A DNA stretch of 64,000 nucleotides from Streptomyces sp. NBC_00442. GTDB taxonomy: Bacteria; Actinomycetota; Actinomycetes; Streptomycetales; Streptomycetaceae. The stretch spans positions 7,192,001 through 7,256,000 of the forward strand of contig NZ_CP107918.1 of NCBI RefSeq assembly GCF_036014195.1. The letters run 5' to 3'. The position numbers and the translations under genes were made by a program. Below the pieces are notes generated by a model that was given only the letters and a program-made list of their open reading frames with translations, made no database searches and was not told the DNA's origin. Of this stretch, positions 18,855-26,729 are shown piece after piece; position 1 is the stretch's first letter; each line of letters starts with the position of its first letter.

Positions 18855-18877
18855 GCCCCGCCGGTCGACGGCGGGGC
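18855..18877 (-). terminator. terminator after the DUF899 gene
   Basis: A perfect 9-bp stem GCCCCGCCG / CGGCGGGGC with loop GTCGA, 36 bp past the DUF899 stop. The rest of the 235-bp interval to the ABC genes holds no gene. Confidence 0.6.
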
Positions 18878-18913
18878 CCGCTGAGCGGCTCAACCCTCCA
18901 CGTGCTCGCCCGC

Positions 18914-19621
18914 TTACGCTTGCGCTCCCTCGCCCCGCGCATCCGGTCCGTAGAGGGCGGCGATGTCCTCGGAGCCGCTCCACCGGCTGTACGTGGGGGA
19001 CTGGGGCCAGCCCTCGGGGGAGTCCTGCCACTCCTCCTGGCGCCCGTAGGGCAGGAGGTCGATCAGGGCGAAGGTGTGGCTGAGCTGCTCCGTGCCACGG
19101 CCCGTCGTGTGCCACGTGCGGTAGACGGTGTCGCCATGGCGCAGGAACACATTGACCGCGAAGCCACCGCCGGGCGGTGCGCCGACGTCCGCGCCGAACG
19201 GGCTGTTCGCCGTGGAGTACCAGCTCATCCGGTTGCCGACCCGGCGCTTGTACGCGAGGGCCTCGTCGATCGGGCCCTGGGTGACGATCACGAACCGGGC
19301 GTCGTAGGCATCGAGGAAGCCCAGCCGGGTGAACTGGGACGTGAAGCCCGTACAGCCCGAGCACTGCCACGCCTTGCCGGGGAACCACATGTGGCTGTAG
19401 ACGATGAGCTGGGACTTGTCGCCGAAGACATCGGCCAGCCGGACCGGCCCCTCTTCGCCTTCGAGCGTGTAGTCGGGCATCTCGACCATCGGCAGCCTGC
19501 GACGCTGGGCGGCGAGGGCGTCGAGTTGCCGGGTGGCGGCCTTTTCCTGGACGCGCAGCTCGTCCAGCCGGCGCTGCCAGGTCGCGGCGTCGACTACGGG
19601 CGGTAGTGCCTGGGCGGTCAT
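18914..19621 (-). CDS. DUF899 thioredoxin-like family protein
   Basis: A 235-residue protein of the DUF899 family (thioredoxin-like fold, function undetermined). Features are LPMVEMPDYTLEGEEGPVRLADVFGDKSQLIVYSHMWF, the cysteine pair in WQCSGCTGF (a CxxC redox pair) and the late block SYSTANSPFGADVG-type/GFAVNVFLRHGDTVYRTWHTTGRGTEQL. The ATG at 19621 is preceded by GGAGGA; the upstream TTG in the same frame overlaps that site and is rejected. A cytoplasmic redox or dithiol role is likely but unproven. Confidence 0.85.
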   Translation of the reverse strand: MTAQALPPVVDAATWQRRLDELRVQEKAATRQLDALAAQRRRLPMVEMPDYTLEGEEGPVRLADVFGDKSQLIVYSHMWFPGKAWQCSGCTGFTSQFTRLGFLDAYDARFVIVTQGPIDEALAYKRRVGNRMSWYSTANSPFGADVGAPPGGGFAVNVFLRHGDTVYRTWHTTGRGTEQLSHTFALIDLLPYGRQEEWQDSPEGWPQSPTYSRWSGSEDIAALYGPDARGEGAQA

Positions 19622-19786
19622 GGACTCCTCCAAGGTTCACGCCACAGCATGTGGCTCACACCCATAGACCCCGCCCGCCCGCGAAACTCATCGCCCGCCG
19701 CCCGCCCGCCCGTCCGCCCGTCCGCCCGGCGGTGCGGGCGCCCTGATGTCACGAGGGCATCCTGATTGCACGCGGACACCGTGACG

Positions 19787-20146
19787 TCAGTGGTCGATGT
19801 AGCTGAAGTCGCCCATCGTCCAGGCGCTGACGTCCTTGATGGCCACGCGGTACATCCCGCCCGTCTCCGGGATGCCCACCGAGCCCTGCAAGATCCGCGC
19901 GACATGGAAGTGCAGGTACTGGGGCGGGCCGTCCTTGCGCGGGCCGGCCGTGAACACGGCGGCGAAACCACTTAGCTGGTCCGAGTCCGCGAGGACCTCC
20001 GACACGCGCTGGCGCCACACCGCCTCGGGAGCGAGCCGGCCGGTAAGGACGGCGCCACCGGTGACCACGGTCAGAGACATCTGATTGCTGTGCGCGGTTT
20101 CCACCAGAGCGGCGACGTCAACGAGCAGTTCGTCAGGCCTCGACAT
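19787..20146 (-). CDS. GvpU-like small protein
   Basis: A 119-residue protein with the beta-rich pattern of gas vesicle accessory protein GvpU: LTVVTGGAVLTGRLAPEAVWRQRVSEVL, then PPQYLHFHVARILQG and a final strand GGMYRVAIKDVSAWTMGDF. No other gvp genes are in the window, so a gas vesicle role is doubtful. No ribosome-binding site stands out. It faces the hemerythrin gene divergently across 224 bp that hold nothing I recognise. Confidence 0.5.
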   Translation of the reverse strand: MSRPDELLVDVAALVETAHSNQMSLTVVTGGAVLTGRLAPEAVWRQRVSEVLADSDQLSGFAAVFTAGPRKDGPPQYLHFHVARILQGSVGIPETGGMYRVAIKDVSAWTMGDFSYIDH

Positions 20147-20370
20147 GGAAGAGGATTCTAGCGACCGGCCGCGGGCCGGGCTTCCGCCGACGAGACCGTC
20201 CGGGACGCGAAGGGGCGGCAGCGCGGCGCCGCACGGCCCGACCGGCGTTCGCGCGACGCTCCGTAGCGCGGGAAAGCGGAGAGTCGCCCTGGGTGCAAGA
20301 CGTGTGGCCGTCTGGTTTGCCGGGTATCGGCGTGTTACGGAAGTGAGTCCTGAGCCTCGGGGAGCTGCTT

Positions 20371-20853
20371 ATGCCCACCAGCGACGCGATCGTGATGCTG
20401 CGGGAAGGCCACAAGGAGATCAGGCGGCTGATCCGCTCCTATCGGGCCGGCCGGGATCCCGATGCGGTCGAGCAGCTGCTGCGTGCGTTGGCCGTGTACA
20501 CGTTCATCGAGTGCGAGGGCATGTATCCGCGCGTCGCCGTCCTCGCCCCCGAGGCCGAGCCGACGATCCTGACCCTGCGGGAGGAACACCACATCGCCGA
20601 GGTGCTGGCCGCGGAGCTGCACGACATGCGCCCCGACGAGCTCGCCTTCGACGCGAAGGCCCGCCTCCTGATGGACATCGTGGAACGGCACATGGACACC
20701 GAGGACACCCTGTGGTTCCCCCACGTGCGGGCCACCGTGGGCCGCAGGGAGCTGCGGGAGATCGGTGCGTGGATGACGGTACTGGCCGAACGTGCCCCGC
20801 GGCGGCCGCGCCGCGTCGCGCAGCAGAAGGCCTGGGACGCGGTGGCGGCCTGA
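20371..20853 (+). CDS. hemerythrin-like HHE domain protein
   Basis: A 160-residue four-helix protein expected to bind a di-iron centre for oxygen, NO or redox sensing. Ligand positions are H14 (EGHKEI), E47 (TFIECEGMYP), H73/H74 (EEHHIAEVL), H107 and E111 (VERHMDTE) and H118. The usual histidine four residues before E47 is Tyr43, so one of the seven standard ligands is changed. A GGGGAG site precedes the ATG. The C-terminal ~20 residues are basic. Confidence 0.85.
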   Translation: MPTSDAIVMLREGHKEIRRLIRSYRAGRDPDAVEQLLRALAVYTFIECEGMYPRVAVLAPEAEPTILTLREEHHIAEVLAAELHDMRPDELAFDAKARLLMDIVERHMDTEDTLWFPHVRATVGRRELREIGAWMTVLAERAPRRPRRVAQQKAWDAVAA

Positions 20854-20911
20854 ACCGCCCTGCGGCCCTCCCCGCCCCAGCGGCCGCACGGCCGATGCAG
20901 AAGGGAGCAGC

Positions 20912-21364
20912 ATGGCACCCGTCCGTCATGATCTGGACCGCGCATGGGAGTTGGCCACCAGCGCGAATGACGTGCCCGAGTGGGACCCCGAGCCGGAGTT
21001 CCTGCAGGTCCATGTGCCCGGCTGCGCCGCGGCGTGGTCCTGCGGCGCTCGACGACGGGTTCTGTGGCGGCTCCACCTGCCCGCCGGGGATCTGCGTCCG
21101 GTCGATGTGAAGCTGGTCACGGCCGATCAATGGCGGGGCGCCGTCTCGGAGTTGGCCGTCGACGTCGATCCGGCTCGTGGCGGTACGGCCATCACGGTGC
21201 CTCACGTTCCTCCGGGCACGTACTGGATTCAGGTGGCGCGGGGCAGCAGGCTGCTCGCCACCAGCCGCCCCTTCGCTATCGGCCCGGTCGCGAGCGCCCG
21301 CCAGGGCTACGGTCACCGCCGTTCGCGGCAGGGGTCGCCACGGGGCCCGCGCCGGTCGCACTGA
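20912..21364 (+). CDS. hypothetical protein
   Basis: A 150-residue protein I do not recognise. Start chosen at the ATG after AAGGGAG. It is free of membrane segments. The alternating hydrophobic pattern in DVKLVTADQWRGAVSELAVDVDPARGGTAITVPHVPPGTYWIQVARGSRLLATSRPF suggests an immunoglobulin-like beta-sandwich with a PGTYWIQV strand. The last 25 residues are Arg/Gly/Ser rich. It is separated by 58 bp from the hemerythrin gene, same strand, so co-transcription is possible. Confidence 0.5.
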   Translation: MAPVRHDLDRAWELATSANDVPEWDPEPEFLQVHVPGCAAAWSCGARRRVLWRLHLPAGDLRPVDVKLVTADQWRGAVSELAVDVDPARGGTAITVPHVPPGTYWIQVARGSRLLATSRPFAIGPVASARQGYGHRRSRQGSPRGPRRSH

Positions 21365-21568
21365 GAGCGCCGCCCGCACCGGGATCCCGCGCCACCCGCG
21401 CAGAGACGGGCCCCCTCGCCATGGGCTCGCCCGCGCCCCTCGGATATCCCGCACGTGTCCTTGGGCATCCGCACGTGCCCTCGGGGCGAGGAAAGGCGTG
21501 CCGTGAGGGAAGAGCGTGCCGTGGGGGTACGCGTTACCGATACCCCTAGCCCCGACCCTTAAGAACGG

Positions 21569-21685
21569 ATGCCGACGATGCCCCACGTTCCCTACCGCAA
21601 GGCCGCGCGTGCGGCCGTCCAGGGCGGTCTGCCGCACGCGTTACCGCTCACGCACGAGTCACCGCTCAAGGAGGGTCCGGCGTGA
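21569..21685 (+). CDS. possible 38-residue leader ORF overlapping the permease start
   Basis: ATG at 21569 (a second ATG at 21578) opens a frame that runs to TGA at 21683-21685, overlapping the permease GTG by four bases (GTGA). The product begins MPTMPHVPYRKAARA and contains one TTA leucine codon (codon 25). In Streptomyces TTA is read by the bldA tRNA, so translation through this ORF could be developmentally limited and could gate the permease by coupling. The permease ribosome-binding site AAGGAGG lies inside the ORF. No homology is claimed. Confidence 0.35.
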   Translation: MPTMPHVPYRKAARAAVQGGLPHALPLTHESPLKEGPA

Positions 21686-22971
21686 GCGGCCTGCAGAAGT
21701 CGCTCGGCGGGGTCGTCGGAACGTTCCTCGCGCTCTCCACGATCCTGGGCAGCGGCATGATGATCCTGCCCGGCACCAGCTACCAGGAGCTCGGCCGCTC
21801 GGCCTGGATGCCCTGGGCCGTCGCGGCGGTGTCGGTCGTCCCGCTGCTCTACTGCTACGCCTGGCTGGGCCGCCGCCACCCGTCGGCGTCCGGCGTGGCG
21901 CACTACTGCGAGGTCGCCTTCGGCCGGTCGACGGGGCGTTCCGCCGGGCTCCTCGCGATGCTCGCGCTGGTGGCCGGCATCCCGGCGACCGCCATCACGG
22001 GCGGGCGCTACGTCGCCGAGTTCGCCGGCGTCCCGAGCCTCGCCTGGGTCTTCCCCGTCGCCGTCCTCGCCGCGGCCACCGTCATCGGATGCCTGGGCGC
22101 CAACGTGTCGGGACGGGTCCAAGTGGCGCTCGTTCTGGCCCTGTTCGCCTTGGTCACCTGCACCGCGCTGCTGGCACTCGGCGTGCACGGTGTGCGGGCC
22201 CCGAGCGTCGCGGTGCCGCCACTGGGCGAACTGGGCAGTGTCCTGACCGCGGTCTACGTCGCCTTCACCGGCTGGGAGACCGTGGCCTTCACCTTCGAGG
22301 AACACAAGCGCCCGGACGCCATCCCGCGCATCTTCGCGGCCTCGTACGTGATCGTGGTCGCCCTGTACGGGCTGGTGCTGCTCGGCCTGTTCAGCGCGGT
22401 CGACTCCGCGGACCCGGCGCTGGACCGGGCCCCGCTGCTGCGCCTCGCGGAACGCTCGCTCGGCGACTTCGGCAGGCCGGTCACGCTGGCCCTGGTCGTC
22501 GCCGCCATCGCCGCGAACGTCTGCGCCTCCGTCCTGGCCCTGTCCCGGCTGGTGTTCGGCATGGCGCGCAGCGGCTATCTGCCCCGCGCCCTGAACCGCG
22601 TACGGGAACGGGACGCGAACCCCGTCACGGCCGTGCTGGCGGTCGGCGCGGTCCTCGCCGCCATCGCGCTCCTGGGCGCGACCGGGGTCATGTCGTTCCA
22701 ACTGCTCTTCGTGCTGTCCGGCGGGATCTATTTCGTGCTGTACGGGCTGGGCGCGGCCTCGTACACCAAGCTGGCCGGGCACGGGCCGCCCAGGGCCGTG
22801 GCTGCCCTGTGCGCCGTCACGGTGGTGGCGGTGACCGTGCTCGCGGGGCCGCCCATGTGGATGTGCTGGGCGCTGTTCGCGGTCGTCCTGCTGGTGACGG
22901 CGCTCCTGTCCCGCCGGCCGTCGCACCGGGATCCGAGCGCGGGCGCGCCGGCGCGGGAACCCGCGAGGTGA
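21682..22971 (+). CDS. APC superfamily amino acid/amine permease
   Basis: A 429-residue protein with about 12 membrane helices. The first helix carries the unwound GSGMMILPGTSYQELG motif of LeuT-fold APC transporters (residues ~23-38). The AFTGWETVAFTFEEHKRPDAIPR block in helix 6 is typical of the CtrA/YjeH-like branch. The GTG start is set by AAGGAGG nine bases upstream. Substrate probably a neutral or hydrophobic amino acid, not determinable here. It may be translationally coupled to a short upstream ORF. Confidence 0.85.
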   Translation: MSGLQKSLGGVVGTFLALSTILGSGMMILPGTSYQELGRSAWMPWAVAAVSVVPLLYCYAWLGRRHPSASGVAHYCEVAFGRSTGRSAGLLAMLALVAGIPATAITGGRYVAEFAGVPSLAWVFPVAVLAAATVIGCLGANVSGRVQVALVLALFALVTCTALLALGVHGVRAPSVAVPPLGELGSVLTAVYVAFTGWETVAFTFEEHKRPDAIPRIFAASYVIVVALYGLVLLGLFSAVDSADPALDRAPLLRLAERSLGDFGRPVTLALVVAAIAANVCASVLALSRLVFGMARSGYLPRALNRVRERDANPVTAVLAVGAVLAAIALLGATGVMSFQLLFVLSGGIYFVLYGLGAASYTKLAGHGPPRAVAALCAVTVVAVTVLAGPPMWMCWALFAVVLLVTALLSRRPSHRDPSAGAPAREPAR

Positions 22972-23149
22972 GCACTCCGGTGCCTCTTCGGCCCCGGGAA
23001 ATTCCTCAACTCCCATACTGGGAAAGGGAATTGTCCGGTCCGGGTTACCGGTCGGCCGTGGCGCTGTACGGTGACGTCGGATGTGCCGAACATGTCGTCA
23101 GTTCACCTGCTCCGCCCCGGTTTCCGCTGTTCCGGCCGAAAGGAACCCC

Positions 23150-23953
23150 GTGAGCACCCACACCGAACCCGTCGAGCCCGCGGAAGAATTCAGCCTCAAG
23201 CACTTCTCGGAGAAGGACGGCACGCTCCTCTACAAGAATGTCGCCGTCTTCGGCACGGTCCAGGGCAGCCGTCAGCAGTTTCTCGTCGGCACGGGCGGCC
23301 GGCTCTACGTCGCGAGCGCGGACCATCAGTTGAAGTGCTGGGTGCAGAAGCCCGGTGGCGGCGACGCCACGGCCCAGCAGGTCGTCGGTGTGGTGGCCGA
23401 CGAGCAGGCGGGGGGCTACACGGCGCTGCGCGCGGAGGGCGTGAGCGGCTGGGAGCACTCGTACGGCGGTGACCTGACCAAGCCGCTGGGGCTGATCCAG
23501 GCGATCTCGAAGAGCAACGCCTTCGCCGCGATCACATGGGGCGCCCCGTACTGCACGGCGGGATGGGTGGCCTCCCTGATGCCGACCCTCAGCTCGCTGG
23601 GCACGGTCAAGGTTCCCGGCGGATCCGTGGTGATCGGACAGAACGTCCACTCGTCGACCGTGGTGGGCAGCTCCTGGCTGAAAGGCGTCGTCGCCACCGA
23701 CTGCCGGCAGGAGGACTTCCCGGCGGAGTGGATGTCCGGGGTCGTCGCGACCCTGTGCCCCCGGGCCACGGGCCACGGCGACCTCGCGAACATCAAGGTG
23801 TTCTGCGACCTCCTGAAGGCGGCCGGGTTCAGGCCCGCGCAGAAGGCCGACCTCGCGGCCCGGATCCGGTACGTCCTCACCAACTACCCGCAGCACGAGA
23901 AGACGTTGCGCGCGCTGCCCAACATCCAGCAGTACTACGCCGGCCTCTTCTGA
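23150..23953 (+). CDS. hypothetical protein
   Basis: A 267-residue protein I cannot assign. The GTG start follows GAAAGGA. It has no signal peptide or clear membrane helix. The region LLYKNVAVFGTVQGSRQQFLVGTGGRLYVASADHQLKCWVQKP is beta-rich and the rest mixes short hydrophobic strands (SVVIGQNVHSSTVVGSSWLKGVV) with helices near the C-terminus (VFCDLLKAAGFRPAQKADLAARI). Five cysteines are scattered without a metal-binding pattern. It is monocistronic, with a strong stem-loop right after the stop. Confidence 0.6.
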   Translation: MSTHTEPVEPAEEFSLKHFSEKDGTLLYKNVAVFGTVQGSRQQFLVGTGGRLYVASADHQLKCWVQKPGGGDATAQQVVGVVADEQAGGYTALRAEGVSGWEHSYGGDLTKPLGLIQAISKSNAFAAITWGAPYCTAGWVASLMPTLSSLGTVKVPGGSVVIGQNVHSSTVVGSSWLKGVVATDCRQEDFPAEWMSGVVATLCPRATGHGDLANIKVFCDLLKAAGFRPAQKADLAARIRYVLTNYPQHEKTLRALPNIQQYYAGLF

Positions 23954-23969
23954 TCCGGCGATCCGGTGA

Positions 23970-24007
23970 CGGTGTACGCCCTCCTGACGCCAGGAGGGCG
24001 TACACCG
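23970..24007 (+). terminator. strong stem-loop terminator
   Basis: A 17-bp perfect stem (CGGTGTACGCCCTCCTG and its complement) with loop ACGC, starting 17 bases after the stop at 23953. It would also insulate the riboswitch that follows from read-through. Confidence 0.8.
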
Positions 24008-24034
24008 GGGTCCCCTGCGGGACCCGCCCGGAGG

Positions 24035-24185
24035 GGTGGACCTACTAGGACGCGGGGAAGCCGGTGTGAATCCGGCGCGGTCCCGCCACTGTGACCGGGG
24101 AGTGTGTCGCCGAGCGGTACGCCACTGACGTGCCCAGCACGTCGGGAAGGCGGGCGATGTGCGCTGATCCGCGAGTCAGGACAAC
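24035..24185 (+). promoter_or_regulatory. cobalamin riboswitch (orphan)
   Basis: The conserved B12 elements are in order: GGGGAAGCCGGTGTGAATCCGGC, the GCGGTCCCGCCACTGTGACCG core that contains the B12-box region, a variable peripheral hairpin (GACGTGCCCAGCACGTC), and the closing GCGAGTCAGGACA. All pairings look intact. However, what follows within 50 bases is a 5'-truncated enoyl-CoA hydratase remnant and not a B12-related gene, so the aptamer has lost its original target. Confidence 0.88.
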
Positions 24186-24230
24186 GGCCGTGGGGTGTTC
24201 CGTGTTGTCCACGAGGGTGGAGCTCGCGGC

Positions 24231-24591
24231 CGGTATCCCCCACTCCCAGCGGCTGACCCGGGCGTCGGGCAAGGCCAAGGCGATGGAGCTGTGCCTCACC
24301 GGCAGGACCATGGGCGCGGCCGAGGCGGAGCGCGCCGGGCTCGTCTCGCGCGTCGTGCCGGCCGCGGACCTGCTCCAGGACGCGCTCGCGGTGGCCGGGA
24401 CGGTGGCCGGGATGTCCGCCCCCGTCGTCATGATGGCGAAGGAATCCGTCAACCGGGCCTTCGAGACCACCCCGGCCGAAGGAGTCCGCTTCGAACGCCG
24501 CCTGTTCCACGCGGTGTTCGCCACCGTGGACCAGAAGGAGGGCATGACGGCGTTCACGCGGAAGCGGCCACCGGAGCTCAGTCACCACTAG
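24231..24591 (+). pseudogene. enoyl-CoA hydratase/isomerase, C-terminal remnant
   Basis: The frame encodes [51 protein letters not shown], then [47 protein letters not shown], the last ~120 residues of a crotonase. The N-terminal half with the CoA pocket and first oxyanion-hole strand is missing; the homology starts abruptly at the position of GGTQRL. The last 14 bases overlap the convergent fhuF-like gene. A deletion probably joined the riboswitch to this fragment. Confidence 0.82.
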
Positions 24592-25339
24592 CGCGGATCC
24601 AGCCACCGCCCCGTGGCCCTCGGGCGGGGCGGTGGAGGACGCAGTCGCCGCACAGCGCGCCCTTGCGATCCGGGGCGGCGCGGTAGATCAGGCAGCAACT
24701 CCCGCGCTGGAAGCCGCCGTTGGCGGTGCTCCTGGCGGAGCCGCACAGTGCGGGGCCGGCCAGGGCGAGGCCGACGGCGGCGCGGCTCCGTGCCGCCAGG
24801 TCTGGCCTCGCAGCGGCGATCATGGTGGCGGCGCCGTTGAGCGCGGAGGCGAGATTGCCGCGGAGGATGGGGGAGGAGAGCGAGAACGGCCGCATCGCGT
24901 CCGAGAGTTCGGCCAGCGGTCCGTCCAGGAGCGCCCCGAGGCCTTCCGCCGCCGGGGAGGCGGCCCGCACGGCCGTCGCGGGAAGCGACAGGGGCACGGG
25001 ACCGCCGAGGACCGGCTGCCAGTGCACGTCCGCGAGGTCGAACGCGAGAACACGGTCGTGCAGAACGAGGGCGGCCAGCGCGGGCGACAGCAGGCGCGCC
25101 GCCAGACCCAGGTGGGTGACCGACGCGGCCACCCGCACTTCGACGGCGTCGGGCGACTGGTGGCCCGCCGAGGCGAGCCATTGCCGTACGGCCGTCACGC
25201 GCGCCTCGATCAGCGGGCGGGACATCGCCACCCAGGGCTCGACCGGAGGGACGCCCGTGGCGTGGGTGCTCAGGGAGAAGAACGGTCCGAGCGCGGTGAC
25301 CTCGGCGATCACCGCGCTCGTCGGAGGGACGGTCGTCAT
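24578..25339 (-). CDS. FhuF-like (2Fe-2S)-binding reductase in the cobalt uptake operon
   Basis: A 253-residue cytoplasmic protein. The C-terminal end carries the FhuF-type cluster motif C-C-x10-C-x2-C ([24 protein letters not shown], about residues 217-238). FhuF proteins reduce ferric siderophores and bind a 2Fe-2S cluster. Its ATG overlaps the cbtA stop by four bases, so it is co-translated with a cobalt transporter behind a B12 riboswitch and not with iron genes. Reduction of cobalt or a corrinoid, rather than of a siderophore, is a reasonable inference from this context. Confidence 0.8.
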   Translation of the reverse strand: MTTVPPTSAVIAEVTALGPFFSLSTHATGVPPVEPWVAMSRPLIEARVTAVRQWLASAGHQSPDAVEVRVAASVTHLGLAARLLSPALAALVLHDRVLAFDLADVHWQPVLGGPVPLSLPATAVRAASPAAEGLGALLDGPLAELSDAMRPFSLSSPILRGNLASALNGAATMIAAARPDLAARSRAAVGLALAGPALCGSARSTANGGFQRGSCCLIYRAAPDRKGALCGDCVLHRPARGPRGGGWIRASGD

Positions 25340-26202
25340 GCAGGGACGGGGGCCGGGCCCTGCGCGGGGACGTCGGAGGATTCCCGGCGGGTGCTGAGGA
25401 GCCGCTCGGCCAGGGGCCCGAAGAACAGGCCGATCGCGGCCCAGAGCAGGAGCTGGGCGGCGACGGAGAAGAAGCGGAAGGAGAACAGGACGTCGGCGGG
25501 GAAGCCGGGGTAGACGATCGCGCCCTTGGAGTCCTTGAGGGGCAGCGGCGTCTCGGTGGCCTGGTTGCCGAAGTTCTCCCTGTTGTAGGCCAGGTGACCC
25601 AGCGAGGGCAGCACCAGCATCACGATCCCGATCGCGACGACGAACGCGGCGCCGCCGATCAGCGTGGCGTTCCAGTTGCCGTAGCGGACCTGGAGCCGCT
25701 TTCCGAGCCAGACCGCCGCCACCAGGAAGGCGATGGAGCACACCACCATGATCAGGTAGAGGCCGCTGCGCTGTTGGATCGTCTCCTCGTGGCCGATCGC
25801 CGGCGGGTTGGCCGGGTACTTGAGGAACGGGACCAGATACATCGTGAGGAACCCGCCGCCGGCCACGAGCAGCGCGAGGGTGCGGGCGCGCAGCGCGCCG
25901 GACCGGCCCAGGCAGACCGTGTAGGCGACCGCGAACAGCGCGCCCATGGCCATGCCGAAGAAGATCATGCCGACGCCGATCCCGACGTTGGCCTGGATGG
26001 TGCGGCTGAACAGATCGGGGTCGGCGCTGTCGACGGGCAGACCGGCCGCCTTGTCCAGCGCGCTCTGCGCGGCGTCACGACCGCTCTCGTAGTCGATGGC
26101 CTTCGCGATCTGCGGCTCGGCGAAGATCCGTGCGAAGACGAATGCGAGCAGCCCTGCCACTGCGCCGGCGAGAACGCCGCGCAGTATCAGTTTCTTTTCC
26201 AT
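25336..26202 (-). CDS. cbtA: CbtA family cobalt transporter subunit
   Basis: A 288-residue membrane protein with about five to six helices. MEKKLILRGVLAGAVAGLLAFVFARIFAEPQIAKAIDYE is the hallmark CbtA N-terminus (helix followed by an EPxIxxAI segment). It also has HxE-type residues in GHEETIQQRSGLYL and NRENFGNQAT. CbtA with CbtB is a predicted B12-regulated cobalt uptake system. Middle gene of cbtB-cbtA-fhuF-like, 27 bp after cbtB and overlapping the reductase gene. Confidence 0.9.
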   Translation of the reverse strand: MEKKLILRGVLAGAVAGLLAFVFARIFAEPQIAKAIDYESGRDAAQSALDKAAGLPVDSADPDLFSRTIQANVGIGVGMIFFGMAMGALFAVAYTVCLGRSGALRARTLALLVAGGGFLTMYLVPFLKYPANPPAIGHEETIQQRSGLYLIMVVCSIAFLVAAVWLGKRLQVRYGNWNATLIGGAAFVVAIGIVMLVLPSLGHLAYNRENFGNQATETPLPLKDSKGAIVYPGFPADVLFSFRFFSVAAQLLLWAAIGLFFGPLAERLLSTRRESSDVPAQGPAPVPA

Positions 26203-26229
26203 GTCGAGTTGTCCGTACTTCCGTGTGGG

Positions 26230-26436
26230 TCAGTGGCAGGGGAAGCCGAGGAAGTGACGCCCGTCGTGGACGAACTCGTGGATGTGCATGTCGTTGCCGA
26301 ACACCGAGACGGCGCCCTGGTCGACACCGATGAAGTAGTAGACCGCCAGCGCGATGATCGCGGTACCGACCAGCCACAGCACCGACTTCGAGACCGGCAG
26401 GACGATCGGCGTGGAAGCCGGACGGGGTGTGGACAT
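26230..26436 (-). CDS. cbtB: CbtB-type cobalt transporter subunit
   Basis: A ~68-residue protein with one membrane helix (VLWLVGTAIIALAVYYFIGV) and the typical histidine-rich C-terminus HIHEFVHDGRHFLGFPCH, the presumed metal-binding site of CbtB. The ATG at 26436 is used here; AAGGAGG lies 17 bases upstream, so a TTG three codons earlier or a GTG at 26463 is also possible. First gene of the operon, directly behind a cobalamin riboswitch. Confidence 0.9.
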   Translation of the reverse strand: MSTPRPASTPIVLPVSKSVLWLVGTAIIALAVYYFIGVDQGAVSVFGNDMHIHEFVHDGRHFLGFPCH

Positions 26437-26504
26437 GCTGCTCAAGGCGAAGCCCTCCTTCACGGGATCTTGCGTCCCTTTGAACCAATGGGGCGAAGCG
26501 ATGG

Positions 26505-26598
26505 AAAGTGTCTGACTCGTCGGCCGCCCTCGCGGGCGGTCGGCTCACAGTGGCGCGACCGTGCTGGATTCTCACCAGCTTCCTTACCTCATCACTAC
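26505..26598 (-). promoter_or_regulatory. cobalamin riboswitch upstream of cbtB
   Basis: On the minus strand: GGAAGCTGGTGAGAATCCAGC, then GGTCGCGCCACTGTGAGCCGACC, a GC hairpin (GCCCGCGAGGGC) and the closing GAGTCAGACAC. This is the compact B12 aptamer. It begins just below a clear promoter and ends 68 bases before the cbtB ATG. Cobalamin binding should reduce cobalt uptake. Confidence 0.93.
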
Positions 26599-26604
26599 AC
26601 GTGG

Positions 26605-26634
26605 AGCATAGGGGCGCCCAACCGAACGGGTCAA
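26605..26634 (-). promoter_or_regulatory. housekeeping-type promoter of cbtB-cbtA-fhuF
   Basis: TTGACC, 18-base spacer, TATGCT on the minus strand, a near-consensus sigma-70/HrdB-type promoter. Transcription would start near 26598, at the 5' edge of the riboswitch. Confidence 0.75.
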
Positions 26635-26679
26635 TGAAGCCGTCGCCACGTCTTGCGCCGCTCCGCGCAGCGCCCGACG

Positions 26680-26717
26680 GGTGCCGGCCGGGGCACAGGG
26701 CCGCCCCGGCCGGCACC
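26680..26717 (-). terminator. metE terminator
   Basis: A 15-bp perfect stem GGTGCCGGCCGGGGC / GCCCCGGCCGGCACC with an 8-base loop, 12 bases beyond the metE stop and upstream of the cbtB promoter. Confidence 0.8.
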
Positions 26718-26729
26718 GCCCGCGGCCGG

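Noticed and set aside
18675-19640. Minus-strand open frame overlapping the DUF899 gene
   Set aside because: Frame shadow of DUF899; the DUF899 frame carries the conserved motifs and a GGAGGA ribosome-binding site.
19680-19735. CCCG/TCCG short repeat region
   Set aside because: Simple GC-rich low-complexity DNA between genes, with no symmetry or gene relation.
23150-23953. Possible chitosanase or toxin assignment for the 267-residue protein
   Set aside because: No catalytic motif or signal peptide could be identified, so it is left as hypothetical.
24091-24230. Coding extension of the crotonase remnant through the riboswitch
   Set aside because: The segment is the structured B12 aptamer; the apparent peptide has no similarity to the crotonase N-terminus.
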